From Mesorhizobium amorphae (GTDB lineage Bacteria > Pseudomonadota > Alphaproteobacteria > Rhizobiales > Rhizobiaceae): a stretch of DNA of 45,389 nt. Where the stretch lies: assembly GCA_003240775.1 (NCBI GenBank), contig QFNI01000032.1:1-45389 (forward strand), given 5' to 3'. A program made the translations under genes and the position numbers. The notes beneath the pieces were generated by a model. That model did no database searches and was not told the DNA's origin. It saw only the letters and a program-made list of their open reading frames with translations. Shown here one piece after another: positions 25,408 through 31,937 of the stretch; the stretch's first letter is position 1; the number at the start of each line of letters is the position of its first letter.

Positions 25408-26411
25408 GCCGCCTCGCGGATGGTTGAAGGGGCGCAGGCGCAGGCCCGTTGATCGGCGCAGGCGCCCGTTTCGGGCTCCACCGTCGCGTGGCTGACGCCG
25501 TGCCGCTCGGCAAGGCGCGCCTTGACCGCCGTGATCATCTGGGCTGGGTCGGTGCCTTCGGCGATGCAGGCGTGAAGCGTCGCCATGTTGCGCTGCCCGT
25601 CCATCGACCAGAGATGCATGTGATGGACCTCGCGCAGGCCGGGCACATGGGCTTCGAGATCGCGCGCGATGGCGTCGCGGTCGAGGCCTACGGGCGCGCC
25701 TTCGAGCAGCAGGTGGGCGGATTCGCGCGTCAGCGCCCAGGCCGAGCGGAAAAGAAGCAGCGCGACCAGCATCGACAGGATCGGGTCGATCGGCGTCCAG
25801 CCGGTCAGGAGGATCACGCCGGCCGCTGCGATCGCAGCCACCGAGCCGAGCAGATCGCCCAGCACGTGGAGCACCGCGCCCCGCATGTTGAGGCCCTTGC
25901 CGCCGCCCGACAGGATCCAGAAGCACAGGATGTTGACGACGAGACCAAGCCCTGCGACCGCGAGCATCGGCGCGCCCAGCACGGGCTGCGGCTCGAACAC
26001 GCGGCGCGCTGCTTCCACCACGATCCAGATGCCGATGGCGAAGATCGACAAGCCGTTGACGAAGGCGACCAGCGTCTTCACCCGGTCGAAGCCATAGGAC
26101 AGCCGCGCACTCGGCGCGCGGCCCGCCAGGCTGAACGCATACCAGGCGAGCGCCAGCGCCACCGCATCGGTCAGCATGTGGCCGGCATCGGCCAGAAGCG
26201 CGAGCGAGCCCGTGACGAGGCCGCCCACCGCTTCCGCCACCATGAAGCCGCCGGTGAGAAGGGCGGCGAGCAGCACGCGCTTCTTGTCGCTCACATCCCC
26301 ATGCACGTGCCCGATCCCGCCATGGCCATGATCGTGGCCGTGGCCCGCATGGTCATGGGAATGGCCGTGAGAATGATCGTGGGCGTGCCCGTGGGAATGA
26401 TCGTGCGACAT
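25404..26411 (-). CDS. CDF-family metal cation efflux transporter
   Basis: Cation diffusion facilitator (335 aa) that exports divalent metals such as Zn2+ or Co2+ in exchange for protons. A His/Asp/Gly-rich cytoplasmic tail (2-38) precedes six membrane helices; the transport site is formed by H78/D82 in DAGHMLTD and HxxxD in HVLGDLLGS. A cytoplasmic C-terminal domain (about 235-320) follows and ends in a Cys-rich segment, ACADQRACACA. The overall type is CzcD/ZitB/DmeF-like; the metal cannot be fixed from sequence. Confidence 0.9.
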   Translation of the reverse strand: MSHDHSHGHAHDHSHGHSHDHAGHGHDHGHGGIGHVHGDVSDKKRVLLAALLTGGFMVAEAVGGLVTGSLALLADAGHMLTDAVALALAWYAFSLAGRAPSARLSYGFDRVKTLVAFVNGLSIFAIGIWIVVEAARRVFEPQPVLGAPMLAVAGLGLVVNILCFWILSGGGKGLNMRGAVLHVLGDLLGSVAAIAAAGVILLTGWTPIDPILSMLVALLLFRSAWALTRESAHLLLEGAPVGLDRDAIARDLEAHVPGLREVHHMHLWSMDGQRNMATLHACIAEGTDPAQMITAVKARLAERHGVSHATVEPETGACADQRACACAPSTIREAA

Positions 26412-26421
26412 GGGCCCTTAT

Positions 26422-27102
26422 CTATCCCCGCGCGCGCAAATCCTCCAGCCGTGCGCGCTGATTCCCTTGAGCATCGAAGTTCTCGGGCGAGAGCCATGCC
26501 TCGTAGGCCTGCTTGAGGGCCGGCCATTCGCCGTCGATGATCGAGAACCAAGCCGTGTCGCGGTTCTTTCCCTTCACCACGAGGTGCTGGCGGAAGGTGC
26601 CCTCATGCGTGAAGCCGAAGCGTCGGGCGGCGCGCTTGGAAGGCTCGTTGGCGTCGTTGCACTTCCATTCGAAGCGGCGGTAGCCGAGCGTGTCGAACAC
26701 CCAGGAGGCGAACAGGAAGAGCGCCTCGGTCGCGGCCGGCTTGCGGGCCACGATCGGCCCCCACAGGATGTTGCCGATCTCGGCCACGCCGTTCGCCGCA
26801 TCGATGCGCATCAGGGTCTGCCGCCCCGCGACTTGGCCCGAAGCCTTGTCGATAACAGTGAAGAAGAGCGGGTCCGCGCTCGCCTCAGCCTTGTCGAGCC
26901 AGGGCTGGAAGGCTTCGCGGCTTTCCGGCGGCTCCTCGAACAGCCAACGGAAGCGCGCGGCATCTTCGGGCACGCTTGCCGCGGCAAACAGCCCTTCCCC
27001 GTGGTTAGCTGCGCTCAACGGTTCGAGCCGCACGAAGCGGCCTTCCATCACGTGCTTTTCGGGGGCGGGGCGTCCGGCCCAGCCCGGCAGTTCTCGTTCC
27101 AT
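26422..27102 (-). CDS. GNAT acetyltransferase, RimJ/RimL type
   Basis: Acetyltransferase (226 aa) of the group that modifies protein N-termini or small amines. Typical segments: GRFVRLEPLS at the N-terminus, GVAEIGNILWGP, a motif-A equivalent with ATEALFLFASWVF, and YRRFEWKCNDANEPSKRAARRFGFTHEGTFR. It ends 10 bases before the CDF start on the same strand, so the two may be cotranscribed. The long frame that continues to 28434 is the antisense shadow of the aminotransferase gene. ATG 27102 is used; ATG 27111 is an alternative. Confidence 0.87.
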   Translation of the reverse strand: MERELPGWAGRPAPEKHVMEGRFVRLEPLSAANHGEGLFAAASVPEDAARFRWLFEEPPESREAFQPWLDKAEASADPLFFTVIDKASGQVAGRQTLMRIDAANGVAEIGNILWGPIVARKPAATEALFLFASWVFDTLGYRRFEWKCNDANEPSKRAARRFGFTHEGTFRQHLVVKGKNRDTAWFSIIDGEWPALKQAYEAWLSPENFDAQGNQRARLEDLRARG

Positions 27103-27183
27103 CGGCACCATCCGTTTGACAGGTTTCCGAAGAGGATCGCAAAAGAGCGGCGCAAGCGGCAAGCGCCAGGGAGGGAAAGAGCC

Positions 27184-28389
27184 ATGCGCCAGGGGATCGA
27201 GACCGTGGAGGCCTTCGGGCGCCTGGGCGAGGAGAATGCGTTCGCCGTGCTCGCGCGCGCCACGACGCTGACGCAGGCGGGCCGTGACATCGTCAACCTC
27301 GGCATCGGCCAGCCCGATTTCCGCACGCCCGACCACATCGTGGAAGCCGCGATCAAGGCGCTGCGCGACGGCCACCACGGCTACACGCCCGCAACCGGCC
27401 TCCTCGCCGCGCGCGAGGCGGTGGTGCGCCGCACGCTCGCCACCACAGGCGTCGAGGTCTCGCCCGAAAGCGTGATGATCCTGCCCGGCGGCAAGCCCAC
27501 GATGTTTGCGGCGATCCTGATGTTCGGCGAGAAGGGGCGCGAGATCCTCTACCCCGACCCCGGCTTTCCGATCTATCGCTCCATGATCGAGTTCACCGGG
27601 GCAAAGCCAGTGCCCGTGCCGATCCGCGAGGAGAACGGCTTCGCCTTTTCCGCCGAGGAGACGCTTTCCCTCATCACGCCCGAAGCGCGCCTCCTGATCC
27701 TCAACTCCCCCGCCAACCCAACCGGGGGCGTGACGCCGCGGGCCGAGATCGAGAAGCTGGTGGCGGGTCTGGCCGACCATCCGCATGTGGCCGTGCTGTC
27801 CGACGAGATCTACGACACCATGACCTATGACGGGGAAGAGCACGTCTCGCTTCTCTCCTTTCCCGAGATCCGCGACCGCCTGATCGTGCTCAACGGCTGG
27901 TCGAAGACCTGGGCCATGACGGGATGGCGCATGGGCTGGTCGATCTGGCCGAACGGGGAAAAGGGCGCCCACCTCTACGACAAGGTGCGCAAGCTGGCGG
28001 TGAACTGCTGGTCCTGCGTGAACGCGCCCTCGCAATTCGCGGGCATCGCGGCCATCGACGGCAGCCAGGAACCGGTCGCGCGCATGATGGAAGCCTTCGA
28101 CCGGCGACGGAAGCTCGTGGTGGAGGGGCTGAACGGCTTGGCCGGCGTGTCCTGCGCCACGCCCAAGGGCGCGTTCTACGCATTTCCCAACATCAAGGAG
28201 ACCGGCTGGAAGGCCAAGCCGCTCGCCTCTGCGCTTCTGGAGGATGCCGGCGTGGCGCTGATAGGCGGCCCGGATTTCGGCATCCTGGGCGAAGGCTATC
28301 TCCGTCTGTCCTACGCCAATTCGGAAGCAAACATCGCGCGTGCCATCGAGCGGATCGGGGCCTTCCTCGCGGAGCGCAAGCCGGGCTGA
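27184..28389 (+). CDS. Class I/II PLP-dependent aminotransferase (AspC-like)
   Basis: Fold-type I aminotransferase (401 aa). Substrate and cofactor signatures: GIGQPDFRTPDHI, GHHGYTPATGL, LILNSPANPTGG, LSDEIYDTMTYDG and the Schiff-base Lys K241 in NGWSKTWAMTGWRMGW, with Arg in YLRLSYA near the C-terminus. It belongs to the aspartate/aromatic aminotransferase group; the amino-acid partner is uncertain. ATG 27184 is preceded by GGAGGGAAAG. The frame upstream to 26410 is the shadow of the GNAT gene. Confidence 0.92.
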   Translation: MRQGIETVEAFGRLGEENAFAVLARATTLTQAGRDIVNLGIGQPDFRTPDHIVEAAIKALRDGHHGYTPATGLLAAREAVVRRTLATTGVEVSPESVMILPGGKPTMFAAILMFGEKGREILYPDPGFPIYRSMIEFTGAKPVPVPIREENGFAFSAEETLSLITPEARLLILNSPANPTGGVTPRAEIEKLVAGLADHPHVAVLSDEIYDTMTYDGEEHVSLLSFPEIRDRLIVLNGWSKTWAMTGWRMGWSIWPNGEKGAHLYDKVRKLAVNCWSCVNAPSQFAGIAAIDGSQEPVARMMEAFDRRRKLVVEGLNGLAGVSCATPKGAFYAFPNIKETGWKAKPLASALLEDAGVALIGGPDFGILGEGYLRLSYANSEANIARAIERIGAFLAERKPG

Positions 28390-28400
28390 CGGCCGAAACG

Positions 28401-28427
28401 AAAAAGGGCGGCCATTGGCGGCCGCCC
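28401..28427 (-). terminator. Rho-independent terminator (minus strand)
   Basis: Read on the minus strand: GGGCGGCC, loop, GGCCGCCC, then TTTTT (A-run at 28401-28405). It serves the DUF533 gene and the candidate small RNA. No T-run exists in the plus direction. Confidence 0.85.
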
Positions 28428-28466
28428 CATTCATCGGACGCTGCTTGGGAGGAGGGAAGCTGTCCG
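28401..28466 (-). ncRNA. Candidate small RNA with anti-Shine-Dalgarno loop (CcsR/cuckoo-like)
   Basis: On the minus strand, downstream of a CtrA-type promoter, lies a short transcript unit of about 65 nt. The first hairpin has outer stem CGGAC/GTCCG (28466-28462 with 28440-28436), inner stem GCTT/AAGC and a ten-base loop CCCTCCTCCC. The loop contains CCUCCUCCC, the exact motif exposed by CcsR sRNAs of Rhodobacter and by cuckoo RNAs of Rhizobiales; it can pair with GGAGG ribosome binding sites. After a six-base linker comes the terminator (28427-28401). It could be an independent transcript or be cut from the 3' end of the DUF533 mRNA. Confidence 0.65.
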
Positions 28467-28467
28467 A

Positions 28468-28507
28468 TTTATTCCAGAATGCGCCCGCATGGTTAATGCG
28501 GGGTTAA
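28468..28507 (-). promoter_or_regulatory. CtrA box and promoter for the candidate sRNA
   Basis: A perfect TTAA-N7-TTAA (28507-28504 and 28496-28493 on the minus strand, continuing as TTAACCAT) matches the CtrA consensus. Taking TTAACC as the -35 element, a 17-base spacer leads to AATAAA (28473-28468) as the -10, with the start point expected at about 28462-28466, exactly where the first hairpin begins. The box lies only five bases past the stop codon of the DUF533 gene. Confidence 0.65.
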
Positions 28508-28511
28508 CGAC

Positions 28512-29342
28512 TCACGCCTTGGCGGAAGCCACCGTCGCCTCGATGTGCTCGACCAGCGAATCCTCGAGGTTCAGGCGGGCAGCCAGCTGGTCGAGGAAGC
28601 CGCGCTCGGCGCGGTTGTCGGCGTCGATCGCAAGGCGCGCCGCCGTGAACAGCTCCACGCGCTGCGCTTCGGTCTTGGCTTCGCTCACGATGGCGTCAAG
28701 GTTCACGGGCTTGTCGAGTTCGTCGAGCAGGAACTGCGCGGCCTCGCCTTCGAGGCCGGCCAGCTCGACGCGGTCGCCGATGCGCGCGCGCTCGGCGTCG
28801 TCGATGTGGCCGTCCGCCTTGGCGGCTGCGATCATGGCGCGGATCAGCGTCAGCGCCCACTCGTCCTCGCCCTGGGGGGCCGCCGAAGGGTGGAAGGGGT
28901 CGTTCTGCGGAGGCGGCAGGAGTTCGGGCTCGGCAGCAGCCGGCGCGTTGGCATCCTGCGGGGACTTGCCGGCCTGGTGGTTCTGATAGGCGTTGTAGGC
29001 CATGGATGCGATGGCAGCCAGGCCGCCGAGCTTGATGGCGTTGCCTGCCAAGCCCCGGCCCATGCCGGTGCCGAGCACGCCGGCCAGAATGGCGCCGGCG
29101 GCCAGCGGGTTCTGCCGCGCCATGTCCATCGCCTTGCCAGCACCCTGCTTGATGCCTTCGGGCCCGCCCAGGTTCTTGGCAATGTCACCCAGGAAGCCGC
29201 CGGCTCCGCCCTGGCCACCACCCTGGCTGCCGAGGCTGCCGGCAAGCTGGCCCCACGGGCTGCTGCCGCCGCCGTCGCGTCCAGCATTCTGGCCGCCCTT
29301 GGCGCCAAGGAAACTGTCGAGCAGGGCTTTGGGGTCGAACAT
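28512..29342 (-). CDS. DUF533 / TerB-like protein
   Basis: Protein of 276 aa. The N-terminal third is Gly/Gln-rich and low-complexity (about 14-60), followed by a hydrophobic Gly/Ala-rich stretch (about 78-116, LAAGAILAGVLGTG and LGGLAAIASMAY) that may insert in the membrane, a Pro-rich linker and a C-terminal helical TerB-like domain (about 158-276, with LIRAMIAAAKADGHIDDAERA and an acidic helix-loop). The family (DUF533, YebE-like) has no firm function. ATG 29342 is preceded by GGAGG. Its 3' end holds the CtrA box of the candidate sRNA, whose terminator it shares. Confidence 0.87.
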   Translation of the reverse strand: MFDPKALLDSFLGAKGGQNAGRDGGGSSPWGQLAGSLGSQGGGQGGAGGFLGDIAKNLGGPEGIKQGAGKAMDMARQNPLAAGAILAGVLGTGMGRGLAGNAIKLGGLAAIASMAYNAYQNHQAGKSPQDANAPAAAEPELLPPPQNDPFHPSAAPQGEDEWALTLIRAMIAAAKADGHIDDAERARIGDRVELAGLEGEAAQFLLDELDKPVNLDAIVSEAKTEAQRVELFTAARLAIDADNRAERGFLDQLAARLNLEDSLVEHIEATVASAKA

Positions 29343-29425
29343 CGGCGTTTTCCTCCAACGGTTGGCGAACCATTCGCTGGACCGAGACGTAGGAACGCCG
29401 CGCCGAAATGCAATGCGAGCGGCCC

Positions 29426-30310
29426 TCAGCCCTCCGACTGGCGCTGCCGCTCGGCGAAGCGCAAACGGTCGGCATCGGAATGCTCTCCCACGCAAGCCCC
29501 GCACGAGACGCCCTCGCGGTAGTCGGGCGAGAGCCGGTCTTGGGGCGTCAGCGCCCGGCCGCAGGCGCGGCACAGCGTAGCCTCTCCCTGGACCAGCCCC
29601 ACGCCCAGCCCCGCGCGCTCGTCGAACACGAAGCACTCGCCGCTCCACAGGCTCTGGTCTGCGGGCACCTCCTCCAGGTAGCGCAGGATGCCGCCATGGA
29701 GGTGATAGACCTCCTCCACCCCCAGCCCCTTCACGAAGGCGGTGGCCTTCTCGCAGCGGATGCCGCCCGTGCAGAACATGGCGACCCGCTTGCCGGCCAG
29801 CCGCTCGCGGTTCGCCTCGGCCCAGCCGGGAAATTCGCGGAAGCTTTCGGTTGCGGGATCGAGCGCGCCGGGAAACGTGCCGAGCGCGACCTCATAGGCA
29901 TTGCGCGTGTCGATCACCACGGTTTCGGGGTCGCTCACCAGCCGGTTCCACTCGGCGGGCTCCACTGTTTCCCCGGCATCGCGCGCGGCATCGATGCCGG
30001 GCACGCCCATGGTCACGATCTCGCGCTTGATGCGCGCCTTGAACCGGCGGAACGGCTCGGCCCCAGCCTCGCTCCACTTGGCCTCGAGCCCGGCCAGCGC
30101 GGGCTCTGTTTCCCCCAGGAAGGTGAGCAGACCTTCGAGGGCTTCGCGGCTCGGCGCGCTCACCGTGCCGTTGATGCCTTCTTGCGCCAGGATCAGCGTG
30201 CCCTTGATTCCGTGCTCCGCGGCAAACGCCAAGAGCTTGGCGCGCAAGGCTTCGAGCCCCTCGAGAGGGGCAAAGCGATAAAGGGCTGCGACGGAAAAGA
30301 AAGCGTCCAT
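29426..30310 (-). CDS. trhO: TrhO, tRNA U34 5-hydroxylase (rhodanese-like)
   Basis: Oxygen-dependent tRNA hydroxylase (294 aa; formerly YceA) that makes 5-hydroxyuridine at position 34. It has an N-terminal ferredoxin-like domain (about 1-95, with TLILAQEGINGTVS), a rhodanese domain with VVIDTRNAYEVALG and the catalytic loop CTGGIRCEK (C180, C186), and a C-terminal Cys-rich segment (CRACGRALT and CGAC) that looks like a zinc site. ATG 30310 is used. mnmA, another U34-modifying gene, is elsewhere in the window but not linked. It diverges from the muramidase gene. Confidence 0.92.
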   Translation of the reverse strand: MDAFFSVAALYRFAPLEGLEALRAKLLAFAAEHGIKGTLILAQEGINGTVSAPSREALEGLLTFLGETEPALAGLEAKWSEAGAEPFRRFKARIKREIVTMGVPGIDAARDAGETVEPAEWNRLVSDPETVVIDTRNAYEVALGTFPGALDPATESFREFPGWAEANRERLAGKRVAMFCTGGIRCEKATAFVKGLGVEEVYHLHGGILRYLEEVPADQSLWSGECFVFDERAGLGVGLVQGEATLCRACGRALTPQDRLSPDYREGVSCGACVGEHSDADRLRFAERQRQSEG

Positions 30311-30410
30311 GCCGCCCACCTATGGGCAGGCCCGCTCGCCCGCAAGCGCGCAACGCATCCACCCCCTCCCCGCCGCCCACATCATCGGTGCGGCAACAAG
30401 GAGAGGCACG

Positions 30411-31196
30411 ATGTTCGACAAGCAGACGGTGGAAGCGATCACGCGAGGGGCCGTCGCAGCCAGGCTCGACCCCGCAGCCGTGCTCGCGGTGGCGGAAGTG
30501 GAGAGTGGTGGCACCGCCTGGGCCTTGGTGGAAGGCCGGCGCGAGCCTCTGATCCGCTGGGAGGGGCATTACTTCGACCGCCGGCTGAAGGGCCGGGAGC
30601 GCGAGACCGCGCGGGCGGCAAGCCTCGCCCACCCGCAGGCCGGCACCATTCCCAACCCGCGCAGCCAGGCCGCGCGCTGGCGCATCCTCGCGCGCGCCCG
30701 CGCTCTGCGTGAGGATGCGGCGCTCGAATCCACCTCCTGGGGCATCGGCCAGGTGATGGGCGCCCATTGGAAAGCTCTAGGCTTCTCGGATGCCGGCGCA
30801 TTGGCGAGCGAAGCGCGCTCGGGCGTCGAAGGCCAGGCGCGGCTGATGCTGCGCTTCATCGCGCATTCCGGGCTCGATGCAGCGCTGCACCGCGAGGACT
30901 GGACAGGCTTTGCCCGCGGCTACAACGGGCCGGGCTATGCGGCAGGGGGCTACCACACGAGGATCGCGGGCGCCTTTGCCCGCCATGCGCCGCGCACGGC
31001 GCTCGTCGAGACCGTGCGGGGCGAGCGCGTGCGCCGCATGCAGGCGGCCCTCGGGCGGGTGGGACAAACGCTTTCGGCCGATGGCGTGTTCGGCCCGAAC
31101 ACCGCGCTCGCCCTGCGCGGCTTCCAGGCCGCGCGCGGGCTCGTCGTCGACGGCATCGCGGGCCCGCGCACGCTCGCAGCGCTCCGCACGGTTTGA
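30411..31196 (+). CDS. N-acetylmuramidase with peptidoglycan-binding domain
   Basis: Protein of 261 aa. The N-terminal domain (about 8-190, DUF3380 type) has the lysozyme-like signature LAVAEVESGG with the catalytic-type Glu, then RWEGHYFDRRL, SWGIGQVMGAHWK and YNGPGYA. The C-terminal peptidoglycan-binding domain (about 200-261) carries RRMQAALGRVGQ and ADGVFGPNTALALRGFQ. This is the architecture of phage endolysins, but no other phage gene is present and there is no signal peptide. It could be a domesticated endolysin. GGAGAGG lies upstream of the ATG. eda follows 30 bases later on the same strand. Confidence 0.87.
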   Translation: MFDKQTVEAITRGAVAARLDPAAVLAVAEVESGGTAWALVEGRREPLIRWEGHYFDRRLKGRERETARAASLAHPQAGTIPNPRSQAARWRILARARALREDAALESTSWGIGQVMGAHWKALGFSDAGALASEARSGVEGQARLMLRFIAHSGLDAALHREDWTGFARGYNGPGYAAGGYHTRIAGAFARHAPRTALVETVRGERVRRMQAALGRVGQTLSADGVFGPNTALALRGFQAARGLVVDGIAGPRTLAALRTV

Positions 31197-31226
31197 CGGC
31201 GGCGCGAACGGGTCTATAGGCAGGCG

Positions 31227-31862
31227 ATGACCCAGCGCTCCCAAGACCTCGTAGCCCTTCTCGGCGCCCAAACCGTGATCCCCGTGATCCGCATCACGGA
31301 TGCGGCCAAGGCCGTGCCGCTCGCGCGGGCGCTGGCCCGAGGCGGGCTGCCGCTGATCGAGATCACGCTGCGCACGGAAGCAGCCCTCGAAGCCATCCGC
31401 CGCGCCTCGGCCGAAGTGCCCGAGGCCGTGGTGGGCGCCGGCACGATCTTGTCGCCTGCCCAGTATCGCGAGGCGGCCGATGCGGGCGCGCGCTTCATCG
31501 TCAGCCCCGGCACGACCCCTTCACTCCTGGCCGAAGCCGAGACGAGCGTGGTGCCCTTCTTGCCCGGCGCGGTGACGGCATCCGAGGTGATGGCCGCGCG
31601 CGAGGCGGGGCTGTCTTTCCTGAAGTTCTTTCCGGCCGAGCAGTCGGGGGGCGCGTCCTTCCTCAAGGCGCTGTCCTCGCCCATCCCCGACATTCGTTTC
31701 TGCCCCACGGGCGGCATCACTTCCGCCAACGCGTCGAGCTACCTGACGCTGCCCAACGTCGCCTGCGTGGGCGGCTCCTGGGTGGCGCCCGACGCAGCCG
31801 TGGAAGCGGGCGACTGGGACCGCATCGAGGCGCTCTCGCGCGAGGCAGCCGCCCTGCGCTGA
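31227..31862 (+). CDS. eda: KDPG/KHG aldolase (Eda)
   Basis: Class I aldolase (211 aa) that splits 2-keto-3-deoxy-6-phosphogluconate into pyruvate and glyceraldehyde 3-phosphate, the last step of the Entner-Doudoroff pathway. The Schiff-base lysine is K133 in FLKFFPAEQSGG, the same number as in the E. coli enzyme; IEITLRT carries the catalytic Glu and Arg, and GAGTIL and PTGGIT form the phosphate site. edd and zwf are not in the window. The gene ends at a strong bidirectional terminator. Confidence 0.94.
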   Translation: MTQRSQDLVALLGAQTVIPVIRITDAAKAVPLARALARGGLPLIEITLRTEAALEAIRRASAEVPEAVVGAGTILSPAQYREAADAGARFIVSPGTTPSLLAEAETSVVPFLPGAVTASEVMAAREAGLSFLKFFPAEQSGGASFLKALSSPIPDIRFCPTGGITSANASSYLTLPNVACVGGSWVAPDAAVEAGDWDRIEALSREAAALR

Positions 31863-31883
31863 GCGTCTCCAAACATCGCAGCA

Positions 31884-31918
31884 ATGAAAAAGGCCGGCTC
31901 ATCGCCGGCCTTTTTCAT
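31884..31918. terminator. Bidirectional terminator between eda and the DUF882 gene
   Basis: A perfect 15-bp stem: ATGAAAAAGGCCGGC (31884-31898), loop TCATC, GCCGGCCTTTTTCAT (31904-31918). The A-run and T-run make it work in both directions for the two convergent genes. Confidence 0.92.
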
Positions 31919-31937
31919 GTGAGGTTCTTGATCCCTC

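Noticed and set aside
26410..27183. N-terminal extension of the aminotransferase
   Set aside because: It is antisense to the GNAT gene; ATG 27184 has a strong ribosome binding site and begins the normal protein.
28401..28427. Terminator of the plus-strand aminotransferase
   Set aside because: In the plus direction the stem is followed by CATTCATC rather than a T-run, so it can only end transcripts read on the minus strand.
27103..28434. N-terminal extension of the GNAT gene
   Set aside because: It is the antisense shadow of the aminotransferase, whose catalytic motifs are all intact.
30411..31196. Prophage signalled by the endolysin-like gene
   Set aside because: No capsid, tail, integrase, holin or repressor genes are nearby and both flanks are housekeeping genes.
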